A stretch of DNA of 64,000 nt from an uncultured Clostridia bacterium (GCA_944340905.1 CALVLT010000002.1:41476-105475); one strand, 5' to 3'. Counted from the first letter of the stretch, positions 1 through 8,201 are shown. Notes: generated by a model not told the origin, from the letters alone. A program made the numbers and translations.

Positions 1-138
1 GTTGAGCGCCCTGATCTCCTCCTCGGTGACGAGCAGCACTTCGGCAGAGAGGGAGTCCCCCTGCCAGAGCCCTTCCATGGCCTGCGCAAGGCGATTCAGC
101 CCCTCGGCAGGCAGATCGGAATCGAAAAATATCTTCAT
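1..138 (-). CDS. ybeY: Endoribonuclease YbeY, N-terminal part (cut by window edge)
   Basis: YbeY is a metal-dependent RNase needed for 16S rRNA maturation and ribosome quality control. Only the first 46 codons are present, starting at the ATG at 138; the His-rich active site lies outside the window. The visible part contains LLVTEEEIRALN, which matches the family's conserved strand-helix before the RGKDKPTDVLSFP region. Position supports the call: downstream of phoH and a PgpH-type gene, as in many Bacillota. The ribosome-binding site GGAAGGAG (150-157) lies 11 nt before the ATG and is the end of a dispersed repeat (148-235) rather than unique sequence. A DUF559 gene sits between it and the pgpH-like gene. 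Confidence 0.85.
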   Translation of the reverse strand, partial: MKIFFDSDLPAEGLNRLAQAMEGLWQGDSLSAEVLLVTEEEIRALN

Positions 139-147
139 TGTATCAAA

Positions 148-235
148 TACTCCTTCCGTCACGGCTGCGCCGTGCCGCCTTTCTCTGAGAGGAAGGCCGT
201 ATTCCCTTCAGGCTCCCTCCCCGAGGGAGCTGTCA
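148..235. repeat. Dispersed repeat copy between ybeY and the DUF559 gene
   Basis: This segment matches 645-730 on the other side of the DUF559 gene: both start TACTCCTTCCGTCACGGC and continue with an AGAGGAAGGC-type and a CTCCCTC-type block. Read on the minus strand the repeat ends in GGAAGGAGTA, which supplies the Shine-Dalgarno sequence of ybeY. The 3' end of the DUF559 reading frame runs into it. Related modules occur in the islands near 24.7 kb, 33.5 kb and 61.4 kb. Confidence 0.8.
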
Positions 236-638
236 CCGAAGGTGACTGAGGGAGTGTTTTCCCGCTCCGTTTCCCGCATGTCTTGATTGACGATTTGACA
301 ATCATGTCGATATGCTCACACACTTCCCGAAACGTATCATCGATCTGTCTGTTTGTAAACCGTAGCACGGTAAGCCCGCAGCTTTTCAGATATTCCGTTC
401 GCAATTCATCTTTTTTCTCTATGGATTCATGGTAATGCTGGGAACCGTCCAGCTCTATTACCAACCGTGCCTTGTGACAATAAAAATCTGCAATATATTC
501 TCCGATGGGTTTTTGTCTTTGGAAACGTACCTCATATCCGGATAAAAAATCATACCACAGATGTTTTTCCTGCGGTGTTGCATTTTTTCGTAAATTTTTT
601 GCAAGTACGATATTGGCGCCGTTGTACTCCAAGGACAT
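159..638 (-). CDS. DUF559 domain protein (very-short-patch-repair-like nuclease fold)
   Basis: The 159-residue protein carries a DUF559 domain over about residues 10-110. This is a PD-(D/E)XK nuclease-like fold related to Vsr endonucleases: the ADFYCHKARLVIELDGSQHY segment holds the Asp and the ELD pair expected at the active site. Cellular role is unknown. From about residue 128 (LPQSPSVTAPSG) the frame runs into a dispersed repeat, so the C-terminus is repeat-derived and the native end has probably been lost. The start at 638 has GGAAGGAG 8 nt upstream, again provided by a repeat. The gene sits inside an otherwise conserved phoH-pgpH-ybeY operon, flanked by direct copies of one repeat, which suggests a later insertion. 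Confidence 0.8.
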   Translation of the reverse strand: MSLEYNGANIVLAKNLRKNATPQEKHLWYDFLSGYEVRFQRQKPIGEYIADFYCHKARLVIELDGSQHYHESIEKKDELRTEYLKSCGLTVLRFTNRQIDDTFREVCEHIDMIVKSSIKTCGKRSGKTLPQSPSVTAPSGREPEGNTAFLSEKGGTAQP

Positions 639-644
639 TTCTCA

Positions 645-730
645 TACTCCTTCCGTCACGGCTGCGCCGTGCCACCTCCCTCTAAGAGGGAGGCTGTATC
701 CCGTTCAGGCCCCCTCCCAGAGAGATGGAG
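645..730. repeat. Dispersed repeat copy upstream of the DUF559 gene
   Basis: Partner of 148-235 in the same orientation, with only local differences. On the minus strand it lies just after the pgpH-like stop codon, and its end gives the ribosome-binding site for the DUF559 gene. Confidence 0.8.
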
Positions 731-735
731 CCGCA

Positions 736-2241
736 TTATTCCTTCTTCTCCTCTTTGACCGCCTGACGGTCGCGGTTGAACCGGATGGCGGGATATTCCA
801 CGCGGTGGTGGTGCACGCCCGAGAGCGTCTCCACCAGCGTCACGCGGATGACGGACAGATCGCGGATGGTGATGTCGCAGTCGGCAAACTGATCGAGGTC
901 CATACGCTCTTCGATGATGGCGCGCACCGTGCGCTCCACGTTCTCGGGGGAGCGGTCGGAGAGGGCGCGCGTCGCCGCCTCGGAGGCGTCCGCGATCATC
1001 ACGATCGCCGCGATGCGCGTTCTGGGCGTCGGGCCGAGGTAGGAATAGTCCTTGATGTCGGCGTCCCCGCCCGAGAGCTTCATCGCCTTGTCATAGAAAT
1101 ACTTGATGGGCAGCGTGCCGTGGTGCTCGCGCGCGACGTCCGCAATGATCTGCGGGAAGTGCGCCGCCGTGAGCAGCTCGTAGCCGTCCTTGGCGTGTGA
1201 ACGGATGATGTCGGCGGAGAGTTCGGGCATCAGCTCGTCGTGTACGTTGTACCCCGTCTGATTTTCGGTGAAACAATCGGGCTGTTTGAGCTTTCCCACA
1301 TCGTGATAGTACGCCGCGGCACGGGCAAGTTCGGCATTCTCCCCGATGGCGACGGCGCACGATTCCGCGATCTGCGCCACAATGAGCGAATGGTTGAAGG
1401 TGCCGGGCGCCTCCTGCTTGAGGCGCACCAGAAGGGGCGCGTTGGTGGAGGTCAGCTCGCGCAGGCGGAACACGGTCAGGCGGTTGAACACCGTCTCAAA
1501 CACGGGCAGCCCCGCCAGTGCCAGCACCGCCGATACGACGCACCCGATGATGGAGTAGCCGATGGATGCGACGAAGGCGATCCAGTCCGAGTAGAGCGAC
1601 GTGACCTGCAGCAGCGTGACGATGACGACGGTAGGCACGGCAATGACGCAGCCCGTGAGCAGCAGTCCGCCGCGCGTCTTGTTGCTGCCCGAGGCAAAGA
1701 TGGCGAATGTGCCGCACACGAAATTGAGCATGAGCGAATAGTACACCTGCGACGTCGCGCCGTCCGCCGAAAAATTGTTCGTGTACGTATCGATGACGAA
1801 CATCAGGATGGAGAAAATGAAGTTGAGCATGATCGCCTGCCTGCGGTTGAACAAGAAGACGCACAAGAGTGCCAGGAGCGCGCAGGGACGGGCATAGATG
1901 TTGACGAACTTTCCGAACAGATAGCTGAGCACCACGCAGACGGTGACGAGCGAAAAGATGAGCAGAATATTGCGCGAACGCGCAAGGAATTCGCGGTCCT
2001 CGAAGTAGTAATAGTAGTAGATGATAAAGCACAGCAGCAGCGTGCAGACCGCAAGCGTCAGGATGCCCGTGTAGTTTTCGCGCAGAAACCCGATCCATCC
2101 CGTCGGATCGTTGATGACGATCATCAGAAAGATGACAAGACACAGGATGATATAGCACGCCGCAAACACGAACGCGCTGCCCACGAGGCGGGAATTGCAG
2201 ACCGCCCCGTCCGCCGACGGCGTCTTTTCGTCGCTCTTCAT
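736..2241 (-). CDS. Membrane HD-domain phosphohydrolase, PgpH/7TMR-HD family, short form
   Basis: Likely hydrolyses cyclic di-AMP to pApA at the membrane, as PgpH does in Listeria. The 501-residue protein has a cluster of hydrophobic segments from about 22 to 250 and a cytoplasmic HD domain from about 270 to 475. Metal-binding motifs are visible: GTFNHS (280-285), YYHDVGK with H313-D314, and AREHHG further on. PgpH proteins are usually near 700 residues because they begin with a large extracellular 7TM-HDED domain; that domain is absent here, leaving the first membrane helix close to the N-terminus. The ATG at 2241 overlaps the phoH stop as ATGA, with AAGGAG 7 nt upstream, so translation is probably coupled. 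Confidence 0.88.
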   Translation of the reverse strand: MKSDEKTPSADGAVCNSRLVGSAFVFAACYIILCLVIFLMIVINDPTGWIGFLRENYTGILTLAVCTLLLCFIIYYYYYFEDREFLARSRNILLIFSLVTVCVVLSYLFGKFVNIYARPCALLALLCVFLFNRRQAIMLNFIFSILMFVIDTYTNNFSADGATSQVYYSLMLNFVCGTFAIFASGSNKTRGGLLLTGCVIAVPTVVIVTLLQVTSLYSDWIAFVASIGYSIIGCVVSAVLALAGLPVFETVFNRLTVFRLRELTSTNAPLLVRLKQEAPGTFNHSLIVAQIAESCAVAIGENAELARAAAYYHDVGKLKQPDCFTENQTGYNVHDELMPELSADIIRSHAKDGYELLTAAHFPQIIADVAREHHGTLPIKYFYDKAMKLSGGDADIKDYSYLGPTPRTRIAAIVMIADASEAATRALSDRSPENVERTVRAIIEERMDLDQFADCDITIRDLSVIRVTLVETLSGVHHHRVEYPAIRFNRDRQAVKEEKKE

Positions 2242-3212
2242 CGTTTTTCTCCTTTTCTTCTGCGCTGTTCCTCCCGCTCATAGGCGCGCACGATGCGCGT
2301 GACCAGCGGGTGCCGCACGACGTCGCGTTCGGTGAGCGCGACGATCGCAATATCCTCCACGTCCCTGAGCACGCCCACGGCGTGCGCAAGTCCGCTCTTC
2401 TTGCCGTCCGGAAGGTCGGTCTGCGTCAGGTCGCCCGTGACGACCATCTTGCTCCCCTCCCCCAGGCGGGTGAGGAACATCTTCATCTGCTCGCGCGTGG
2501 CGTTCTGCGCCTCGTCGAGGATGACGAAGGCGTTCGAGAGCGTCCTGCCGCGCATATAGGCGAGCGGCGCCACTTCGATGACGCCCTTTTCCATGAGTTT
2601 TGCATACGTCTCCAGCCCGAACAGCTCCTGCAGGGCATCGTAGAGGGGACGCAGGTAGGGATCGACCTTGGTCTGCAGATCGCCCGGGAGAAAGCCGAGC
2701 TTTTCGCCCGCCTCCACCGCGGGGCGGGTGAGAACGATCTTTTCCACCTCCTTCGCCTTGTAGCAGGCAACCGCAAAGCTGACGGCAAGATAGGTCTTGC
2801 CCGTACCCGCCGGGCCCGTTCCGAAGGTGACGGTATTTTTGCGCATGGCGGCAACGTAATTCTTCTGCCCCACCGTCTTGCACTTGACGGGCTTGCCGCG
2901 CGACGTGACGGCGACCACGTCCTTCAGGACTGCGCCGAGCTGCTCCGCGTTCCCCTCGCGCGCGAGGGAGATGCAGTACAAGAGCGCGCTCCTGTCGATA
3001 TTTTCCCCCGCGTCCGCAACGGCGAGCAGGTTTGCGATCACCGCGCCGCCCACGTCCGCCTCCTCGCCCGTCAGAACGATCTTCGTTCCGTCGATGCGGG
3101 TGGAGAGGGACAGCTCCCGCGCGATGGTCGTGAGATTTTCATCCAGAACGCCGATGACCGTCCGGAGCCTGTCCAGACTGCCCGTATCCACCGTGACTGT
3201 TGTTTGCGTAAT
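2238..3212 (-). CDS. phoH: PhoH family ATPase, probable non-standard start codon
   Basis: A PhoH-like P-loop ATPase, thought to act in RNA metabolism with YbeY. Walker A is GPAGTGKTYL and Walker B is FVILDEAQNAT; the N-terminal domain (SLDRLRTVIG...) is the usual one. The start is a problem. The strong GAGGAGG site just after the yqfD stop (3218-3220) is followed by ATT ACG CAA ACA, and no ATG, GTG or TTG stands at a normal distance. I place the start at the ATT at 3212, 5 nt after the first GAGG. The next standard codon is the GTG at 3191, which has no ribosome site. The upstream ATG at 3398 would overlap yqfD by about 180 nt and is unlikely. Confidence 0.88.
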   Translation of the reverse strand: MTQTTVTVDTGSLDRLRTVIGVLDENLTTIARELSLSTRIDGTKIVLTGEEADVGGAVIANLLAVADAGENIDRSALLYCISLAREGNAEQLGAVLKDVVAVTSRGKPVKCKTVGQKNYVAAMRKNTVTFGTGPAGTGKTYLAVSFAVACYKAKEVEKIVLTRPAVEAGEKLGFLPGDLQTKVDPYLRPLYDALQELFGLETYAKLMEKGVIEVAPLAYMRGRTLSNAFVILDEAQNATREQMKMFLTRLGEGSKMVVTGDLTQTDLPDGKKSGLAHAVGVLRDVEDIAIVALTERDVVRHPLVTRIVRAYEREEQRRRKGEKR

Positions 3213-3219
3213 TTCCTCC

Positions 3220-4074
3220 TCAGCCGAGATTGAGCGCCGCGTATGCGAGCGCCGAACCCGTGACGCGCCAGCCCACCTCGGTCCTCTGTGTATGTAACTC
3301 TTCGATCGCACCGTGTTCGAGGTATGCCTGCGCGAGCGCCTGCTGCTCGCTGCCCGCATACTCCGCGTCCACCGCGTAGCGCACCGTGACCGACGCAATG
3401 ACGGTGACGGGAAGTTCCTCCTCTCCGACGAGCGTCACGCTGCGCACGATCGCATCGCCTTGCGAAACGCTGTCCCCCACGGCGGCGCACGCCGTGCCCG
3501 CAAGCACGGTGAGCGATTCGATCACCCCGTCGGCAGGGGCGTACAGGCAGCCGCCCGCAAGGGGGAGCGCCTCGTCGGAGACCTCCACGCGCACGGTGAG
3601 CACGCCGCCCTCGTGCGAGAGCGCGCAAAAGCTCACGCGGGGAAGGGACAGGATCTCCGCCGTGATGCGCGCGCGGTCGGCGGGCGGCGGGGAGAACAGC
3701 TTTGTTCCCTCTCCCGCGAGCGTGCGCAGCACTTCCGCCTCGTAATAGGCGCCGCTGCCCACCACCTCGATGCGCAGCACCCGCCCCTGAAAGAAGAGGA
3801 CGAGGCCCGCAAAGACGAGGGCGCCCGCGATCAGCCCGATGCGCGCCATGCCCAGGCGCATAAGGCGCAAAAGCCCCGCAAACCGCACGTTTTTTCCATT
3901 ATAACACGAACCGCGCAAAATTGCAAAAACTTTTTCACGGTGTTTGCCGTCCACGCGCACGGTGACGCCCTTTTTTTGCACCCGCGCCGCGAGGACGGGA
4001 ACGCCGCCGCGCACGATCTTTTCCACAGCGCGCGCCGCGCCGATGCCCTCGATAAAAATTTCACAGCTACGCAT
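3220..4074 (-). CDS. yqfD: Sporulation protein YqfD
   Basis: YqfD is a membrane protein conserved in spore formers and found beside yqfC and phoH; its precise job is not settled. The 284-residue protein opens with a short cytoplasmic domain (MRSCEIFIEG), has one hydrophobic segment at about residues 79-98 (ARIGLIAGALVFAGLVLFF), and then a long extracytoplasmic region that begins RVLRIEVVGSG. It is shorter than the Bacillus protein (about 400 residues). The ATG at 4074 overlaps the yqfC stop by 8 nt; a longer upstream in-frame extension would be wholly inside yqfC and is rejected. Confidence 0.82.
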   Translation of the reverse strand: MRSCEIFIEGIGAARAVEKIVRGGVPVLAARVQKKGVTVRVDGKHREKVFAILRGSCYNGKNVRFAGLLRLMRLGMARIGLIAGALVFAGLVLFFQGRVLRIEVVGSGAYYEAEVLRTLAGEGTKLFSPPPADRARITAEILSLPRVSFCALSHEGGVLTVRVEVSDEALPLAGGCLYAPADGVIESLTVLAGTACAAVGDSVSQGDAIVRSVTLVGEEELPVTVIASVTVRYAVDAEYAGSEQQALAQAYLEHGAIEELHTQRTEVGWRVTGSALAYAALNLG

Positions 4075-4336
4075 CGCCGCCCTCCCGCGAAACGGACAGG
4101 ATAGTTCCGCGCACGACGACGTCGCCGGCAAAGTACTTGCCCAGCGAGAGCGCCTCCCCCGCCACGCGCACGCTGCCCCGCCTGCCCTTGAGCACGATCT
4201 CCGTCTCCGAAAAGGAGAGCAGGCGGACGACGTTTTCAAAGTAGGCGCCCCGCCCGTCGATGACGGTATAGTGGATGCGCAGGGCGTCCCCCGCCCCCAG
4301 CACCTGCCCGATCTCGCGCAAAAACTCCATAACCAT
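4067..4336 (-). CDS. yqfC: YqfC/YabP family sporulation protein
   Basis: Small YabP/YqfC-fold protein of 89 residues, the usual partner of YqfD in spore-forming Bacillota. It shows the family pattern of a beta-rich domain with YFENVVRLLSFSETEIVLKG and a final GDVVVRGTILSV. The start at 4336 is chosen because GGGAGGG stands about 9 nt upstream; a longer reading from 4390 has no such site. First gene of the minus-strand operon; no clear sigma-A promoter was found in the AT-rich gap 4337-4467, which also holds the start region of the divergent coiA-like gene. Confidence 0.78.
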   Translation of the reverse strand: MVMEFLREIGQVLGAGDALRIHYTVIDGRGAYFENVVRLLSFSETEIVLKGRRGSVRVAGEALSLGKYFAGDVVVRGTILSVSREGGDA

Positions 4337-4467
4337 ATTGTATGCCCTCCCGCGCCTTTTTACGACCTTACAGCACGTATGACAAAACAATTCGATTTTT
4401 TATACGATATTGACAGATTATGATTTTTATATTAAAATAGTATAAAACCAATTGCAAAGGACAATTT

Positions 4468-5328
4468 ATGTTTATTGCATTAAACGAAACGGACGAAAGA
4501 ATTGAAATAGACAACGCTGACCCGCAAAAACAATATTTCTGTCCTATCTGCAGAGAGCCTGTTATCATTCGCGCCAAAGATTCTCTCGCCGTAAGAACGC
4601 ATTTCGCTCATAAACGAAGAACACAGTGCCTTGATGATTGGTCACACGATATGAGTGACTGGCACTATGATTGGCAGCAGTGTTTCCCAAAGGAATGCAG
4701 AGAAGTCGTCATTGAAAACAACGGAGAAAAACACCGCGCTGATGTTTTCATCGATGATACGGTAATCGAATTCCAGTACAGCCATATTACTGGAGAGGAA
4801 TTTGCAAAAAGAAATAGATTTTATATCTCTTGCGGTTACAAAGTCGTTTGGGTATTCGACGCAACCGATAAAATCAAAAATGAATACGGGGACTCCATTG
4901 ACCCCATGCGGTGCTGGAATAACACCTTGTTTTGGAAGAGCCCCAGAAGCGAATTCGCTGTTACGATTCCAAGAAATGTCACCATTTATTTGCAATATAA
5001 ATCGCCTGTATCAAATGAACAATATAAAAATCAATTATTCGATCTGATGATACGGATAAAAAAGATAACCCCTGAAGAATTTAGTTTCTATCAAACATAT
5101 CCCCGTTATATCTTGCCAGTAAATTTTCTTAAAGAATATGGAGCAGATTTGCCATGCTTAAGTATTTCGGAAATACTTTACCCCGAACGAATACATGAAA
5201 AAACAAAACCCCAACCTGAAGAATCACAACCGCAAGCCACTGCACAAAACTCAAAAGGATACGAAAAAGTTAAATCACGCGTTTTAAACTTGGGGCGCAT
5301 TTGGATAAAACACCCTTGGCAGAAATAG
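4468..5328 (+). CDS. CoiA-like competence/nuclease family protein
   Basis: The 286-residue protein begins with a CoiA-type N-terminal domain: a CPIC/HFAH zinc-binding-like segment (residues 23-55), then the nuclease core with ADVFIDDTVIEFQYSHIT, where the Asp and the E-x-Q pair are the expected catalytic residues. CoiA proteins help process incoming DNA during transformation in some Bacillota; related proteins also occur in mobile elements. The gene is clearly richer in A and T than its neighbours and has a Lys/Gln-rich tail, suggesting acquisition by transfer. It stands alone, facing away from the yqfC operon, and ends at a strong bidirectional terminator. Confidence 0.75.
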   Translation: MFIALNETDERIEIDNADPQKQYFCPICREPVIIRAKDSLAVRTHFAHKRRTQCLDDWSHDMSDWHYDWQQCFPKECREVVIENNGEKHRADVFIDDTVIEFQYSHITGEEFAKRNRFYISCGYKVVWVFDATDKIKNEYGDSIDPMRCWNNTLFWKSPRSEFAVTIPRNVTIYLQYKSPVSNEQYKNQLFDLMIRIKKITPEEFSFYQTYPRYILPVNFLKEYGADLPCLSISEILYPERIHEKTKPQPEESQPQATAQNSKGYEKVKSRVLNLGRIWIKHPWQK

Positions 5329-5349
5329 GATTGAATTGTATTTGATTGT

Positions 5350-5401
5350 TAAAACGACACAGCGCCGCGCGGGAATCCCGCGCGGCGCTGTGTCGTTTTA
5401 T
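5350..5401. terminator. Strong bidirectional terminator between coiA-like and ansA
   Basis: A perfect 23-bp stem begins AAAACGACACAGCGCC at 5351 and is mirrored after a short loop; its ends give A- and T-runs on both strands. It can stop transcription of the coiA-like gene (+) and of the asparaginase operon (-). Confidence 0.93.
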
Positions 5402-5410
5402 TTGATCCGC

Positions 5411-6400
5411 TTAAAAAATATCCCGCTCGACGGGGGTGTAAAAGAGCGTTTCCGCCTGTTCGCCGCGGGAGAGCGAGAGCGCCCACATGAGCTTGGTGAC
5501 TGCCGCCTCCAGCGTCATGCAGCGCGCCTCCAACACCCTGCCGCAGGCGCGCAGCCGCCTGCCCACGGCGTACTTGTCGAGCGCGCTCCCCTCCCGCTCC
5601 ACCTGCGTGGCGAGCACCGCCGTCTTGCCCAGCGAGAGAAAACGGGCGAGGCGAGCGCGGAAGGCGCCGTCCTCATAGTCGGGCAGGCCGCCCGTGCCGA
5701 ACGATTCGATGACCAGCCCGTCGCAATGCGCATCCAGCCAGTCGAAGATGTCCGCGCGCATGCCCGGGATCATCTTCAGTACGAACACATTTTCGTTGAG
5801 CGTATGGTAAAATCGGGGACCGTCCTCGGGTTTTTCTCCCACAATATAGTAAAAGGGAACGCCCTCGCGCATGACGGCAACAGCGGGAAAGTCGATGCTC
5901 GAGAAGGCATTGAAACTGCGCGTGCGCGTCTTTTTCGCGCGCGTGCCCAGAATGACGCTGCCGTCGAACACGATGCGCACGCCGTATGCCCCGTCGTCAG
6001 CACAGAACAGGAAGGCGTCGGCAAGGTTGCGGCGCGCATCGGTATCGCGCGAATAGGCGGAGCGCTGCGAACCCGTGAGCACGATGGGCCTGGCGCTGTT
6101 TTGCACGAGGTAGGAGAGCGCCGCCGCCGTATACGCCATCGTGTCCGTGCCGTGCGTGACCACAAAGCCGTCGTATTTGTTATAATTGTCCTCGATGAGG
6201 CGGGCAAGCGCGAGCCAGTGCGGCGCGTAGATATTGGTGCTGTCCAGGTTGAAGGGCTGCACGGCGTCCACGCGGCAAACGCGCGCGATCTCGGGCACGC
6301 AGTCCAACAGTTCCCCCGACGTCAGCGCGGGCGCAAGCCCTTCGTCCGTCTCCTTGGAGGCGATGGTGCCCCCCGTTGCGATCATGAGAATGTGTTTCAT
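5411..6400 (-). CDS. ansA: L-asparaginase
   Basis: Hydrolyses asparagine to aspartate and ammonia. The 329-residue protein is full length for bacterial type I/II asparaginases. Both catalytic Thr motifs are present: ATGGTIAS (residues 8-15) and VVTHGTDTMAYTAAAL (about 80-95), followed by VLTGSQ. No signal peptide, so a cytoplasmic enzyme is expected. It is the last gene of a three-gene minus-strand operon (nucleotidyltransferase, unknown protein, asparaginase) with gaps of a few bases. Confidence 0.93.
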   Translation of the reverse strand: MKHILMIATGGTIASKETDEGLAPALTSGELLDCVPEIARVCRVDAVQPFNLDSTNIYAPHWLALARLIEDNYNKYDGFVVTHGTDTMAYTAAALSYLVQNSARPIVLTGSQRSAYSRDTDARRNLADAFLFCADDGAYGVRIVFDGSVILGTRAKKTRTRSFNAFSSIDFPAVAVMREGVPFYYIVGEKPEDGPRFYHTLNENVFVLKMIPGMRADIFDWLDAHCDGLVIESFGTGGLPDYEDGAFRARLARFLSLGKTAVLATQVEREGSALDKYAVGRRLRACGRVLEARCMTLEAAVTKLMWALSLSRGEQAETLFYTPVERDIF

Positions 6401-6403
6401 CGT

Positions 6404-7012
6404 CTATCGTAATATGCCCGCAAGACGGGCAAGCTCCTCTTCCGGAATGGACTGCGCGAGCGCGGCGGCGCCCTCTTCGGGAAACTGCTCCCGCGCGCCG
6501 CACAGGGCAAGGCGGGCGCGCACGTCTCCCTCCTTCGCGCCTGCGAGCAGCATCAGGTATGCGGCGGCACGCGCCCCCTGCCCGCCTGTGAACACAACGC
6601 ACGCCCCGTCCGCGGGAAATGCGCGCAGCGCCTGCAGGGCGTTGTCCGCGGCGAGCGGCTGCGCCCCGCGCACCGCGCCCGTACAGTCCCCGAACAGCAC
6701 CCGCCCGAAACGGGTATAGTGCTTGCCATCGTAGGGAACGCCGCCCGCCTCAAAGAGCAGGCCTTCGCCCGCCTTCACGCGGTATGCGCCGCATTTTGCG
6801 GCAACGTTCTTCAAAAAACGGACATCATAGGGCGCGTGCGCCTCGTCCGTCTCCAGAATGCGCTCGACCTGCGCGCGCTGGATGCGGTCATGCGCGCCCA
6901 CGGGTGCGAACACCCGTTCCCCCTCCCGCACGGCAAGGGGGCAGCGATACCAATATGTCCTGTCCGCAATGTTTTCATCCTCCGCAAAGCGGAGCGCGGC
7001 GTACCTCACCAT
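6404..7012 (-). CDS. Protein of unknown function between nucleotidyltransferase and asparaginase
   Basis: A 202-residue protein that I do not recognise. The first 50 residues (YWYRCPLAVREGERVFAPVG) resemble, weakly, the small beta-barrel at the N-terminus of PriA. The C-terminal half has VVFTGGQGARAAAYLML, which has the spacing of a tyrosine-phosphatase loop (C-x5-R) but with Thr in place of the catalytic Cys; this may be coincidence. The start at 7012 overlaps the upstream stop by 7 nt; an upstream extension would lie inside the nucleotidyltransferase gene and is rejected. Confidence 0.65.
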   Translation of the reverse strand: MVRYAALRFAEDENIADRTYWYRCPLAVREGERVFAPVGAHDRIQRAQVERILETDEAHAPYDVRFLKNVAAKCGAYRVKAGEGLLFEAGGVPYDGKHYTRFGRVLFGDCTGAVRGAQPLAADNALQALRAFPADGACVVFTGGQGARAAAYLMLLAGAKEGDVRARLALCGAREQFPEEGAAALAQSIPEEELARLAGILR

Positions 7013-7800
7013 TCGTTGGGGAAGGGCGGGTCTTCTTCCAGCCACCAGTCCTCGTAATACTTGACGTACTGTGAGCAGCTCTCGCTCACGTCGTCGGTGA
7101 GGGGCAGCGCGCTCTGCTGCCAGAACGCCCCCACGAACGCCGCGCACTTCCCGGGCGTGACGTCGGCAAGGAACGCCCTGCCCAGCTCCAGAATATTTTC
7201 GGGACGCTTGGGGCAGGCGCGCACCGTCTCCTCCAGGCGGCAGTTGCAGGGAAAGAGCACGCGGTTTTCGATGAGGATAAGGCGGTACACGCTGTACACG
7301 ATCTCCTGCGCGAGGTGCGCGCGCATATAGGCATTGTCCGCGGGAACGATGTTGAGAAAGTACCCGCGGTTGAGTTGCAGGTTGGCGCAAAAGCAGGCGA
7401 TCTTATCCGCAACGGTGTGCTCGGGATAGCGCCCGATGGCGGCGACGAGCGCGGGAATTTCCGCATCCGTCGTGCACAGCACCTGCGCTTTGACATAGGC
7501 GTTGCGGGTGGGTTCGCTGGCATGCTGCGCCGCCCGCTGCAGGATGGCCTTGGTCTTGTACTTGACGTCGAAATAGCCGCCCTCATAGGTGCAGTGCCCG
7601 GGGATGACCTCGGCAAGCCGGTTGCATGCGGCGAGTTCGCGGTAGCGCTCTTCGGTGACGACGACGATGGCGTCGATATCCGAATCGGGGCGGGCGTTGC
7701 CCTTGACGGTGGAGCCGTCCAGCACGACGGCGATGACGCCCTCCTGCCCTTCAAAGTATTCTTTCAGTTTCTGCGCGCTCTCGATATGGTGTTGATACAT
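7006..7800 (-). CDS. Nucleotidyltransferase domain protein
   Basis: The first 60 residues form a pol-beta type nucleotidyltransferase domain: GSTVKGNARPDSDIDAIVVV contains the GS motif and the DxD metal ligands (SDID). A helical C-terminal region of about 200 residues follows. Families with this layout include aminoglycoside adenylyltransferase-like and toxin-like enzymes; the substrate cannot be told from the sequence. 264 residues. First gene of the operon leading to asparaginase. Confidence 0.75.
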   Translation of the reverse strand: MYQHHIESAQKLKEYFEGQEGVIAVVLDGSTVKGNARPDSDIDAIVVVTEERYRELAACNRLAEVIPGHCTYEGGYFDVKYKTKAILQRAAQHASEPTRNAYVKAQVLCTTDAEIPALVAAIGRYPEHTVADKIACFCANLQLNRGYFLNIVPADNAYMRAHLAQEIVYSVYRLILIENRVLFPCNCRLEETVRACPKRPENILELGRAFLADVTPGKCAAFVGAFWQQSALPLTDDVSESCSQYVKYYEDWWLEEDPPFPNEW

Positions 7801-7839
7801 GGTTTATTCCCGTTGTGGATTGCTGTATGTCTGCGTCCT

Positions 7840-8080
7840 TCTGAGGGCACCAGCCCCTTTGCGTTATAGTATCGGTTTTTCGTCATTCAGAGGGACGCGC
7901 CCCCCGCTCCCCGTCATAACTTCGGCTTACGCCTCGTGTGCCGCCTGCGGCGGCGAGCAGAGCGGAACCCCTCGCTGAATGTAGAGGGCAGAATCCCCCC
8001 TGTCCTTCGGACATCCCCCCTTAAAACAAGTATTAAGGGGGGCGGGAATCCGCGTTCTCTTGCCCTCCCTGTGCAAGGGG
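7840..8080. repeat. Repeat island 1, left part
   Basis: Gene-free mosaic of modules seen elsewhere in the window: a CCGCCTGCGGCGGCGAGCAG block (also near 41.2 and 52.2 kb), a CCCCCCTGTCC...ACATCCCCCCTTAAAAC block with its inverted AAGGGGGG partner (also 12.7, 24.6 and 28.3 kb), and CCCTCCCTGTGCAAGGGG. No convincing gene. Confidence 0.8.
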
Positions 8081-8201
8081 CGAATGCGTGCGTTATGCGC
8101 AGCACCACGGTGTGGTGTGCGCGCACGCATGAGCTGGCAATTTTGCATATGCACGCAAAATTGCTGACCAAGCGCAAGGTCTACTTGCGTGAGACGGTGC
8201 C
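8081..8201 (+). ncRNA. Structured RNA-like repeat, family B copy 1
   Basis: Nearly identical to 27761-27881. Predicted fold: a long first stem built on ATGCGTGCGTTATGCGC with GCGCGCACGCAT, the linker GAGCT, a second stem GGCAATTTTGC/GCAAAATTGCT, a third stem AGCGCAAG/CTTGCGT, then GAGACGGTGCC. The other copies keep this plan with different but matching stem sequences, which argues for an RNA. Function and transcription are unknown. Confidence 0.55.
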
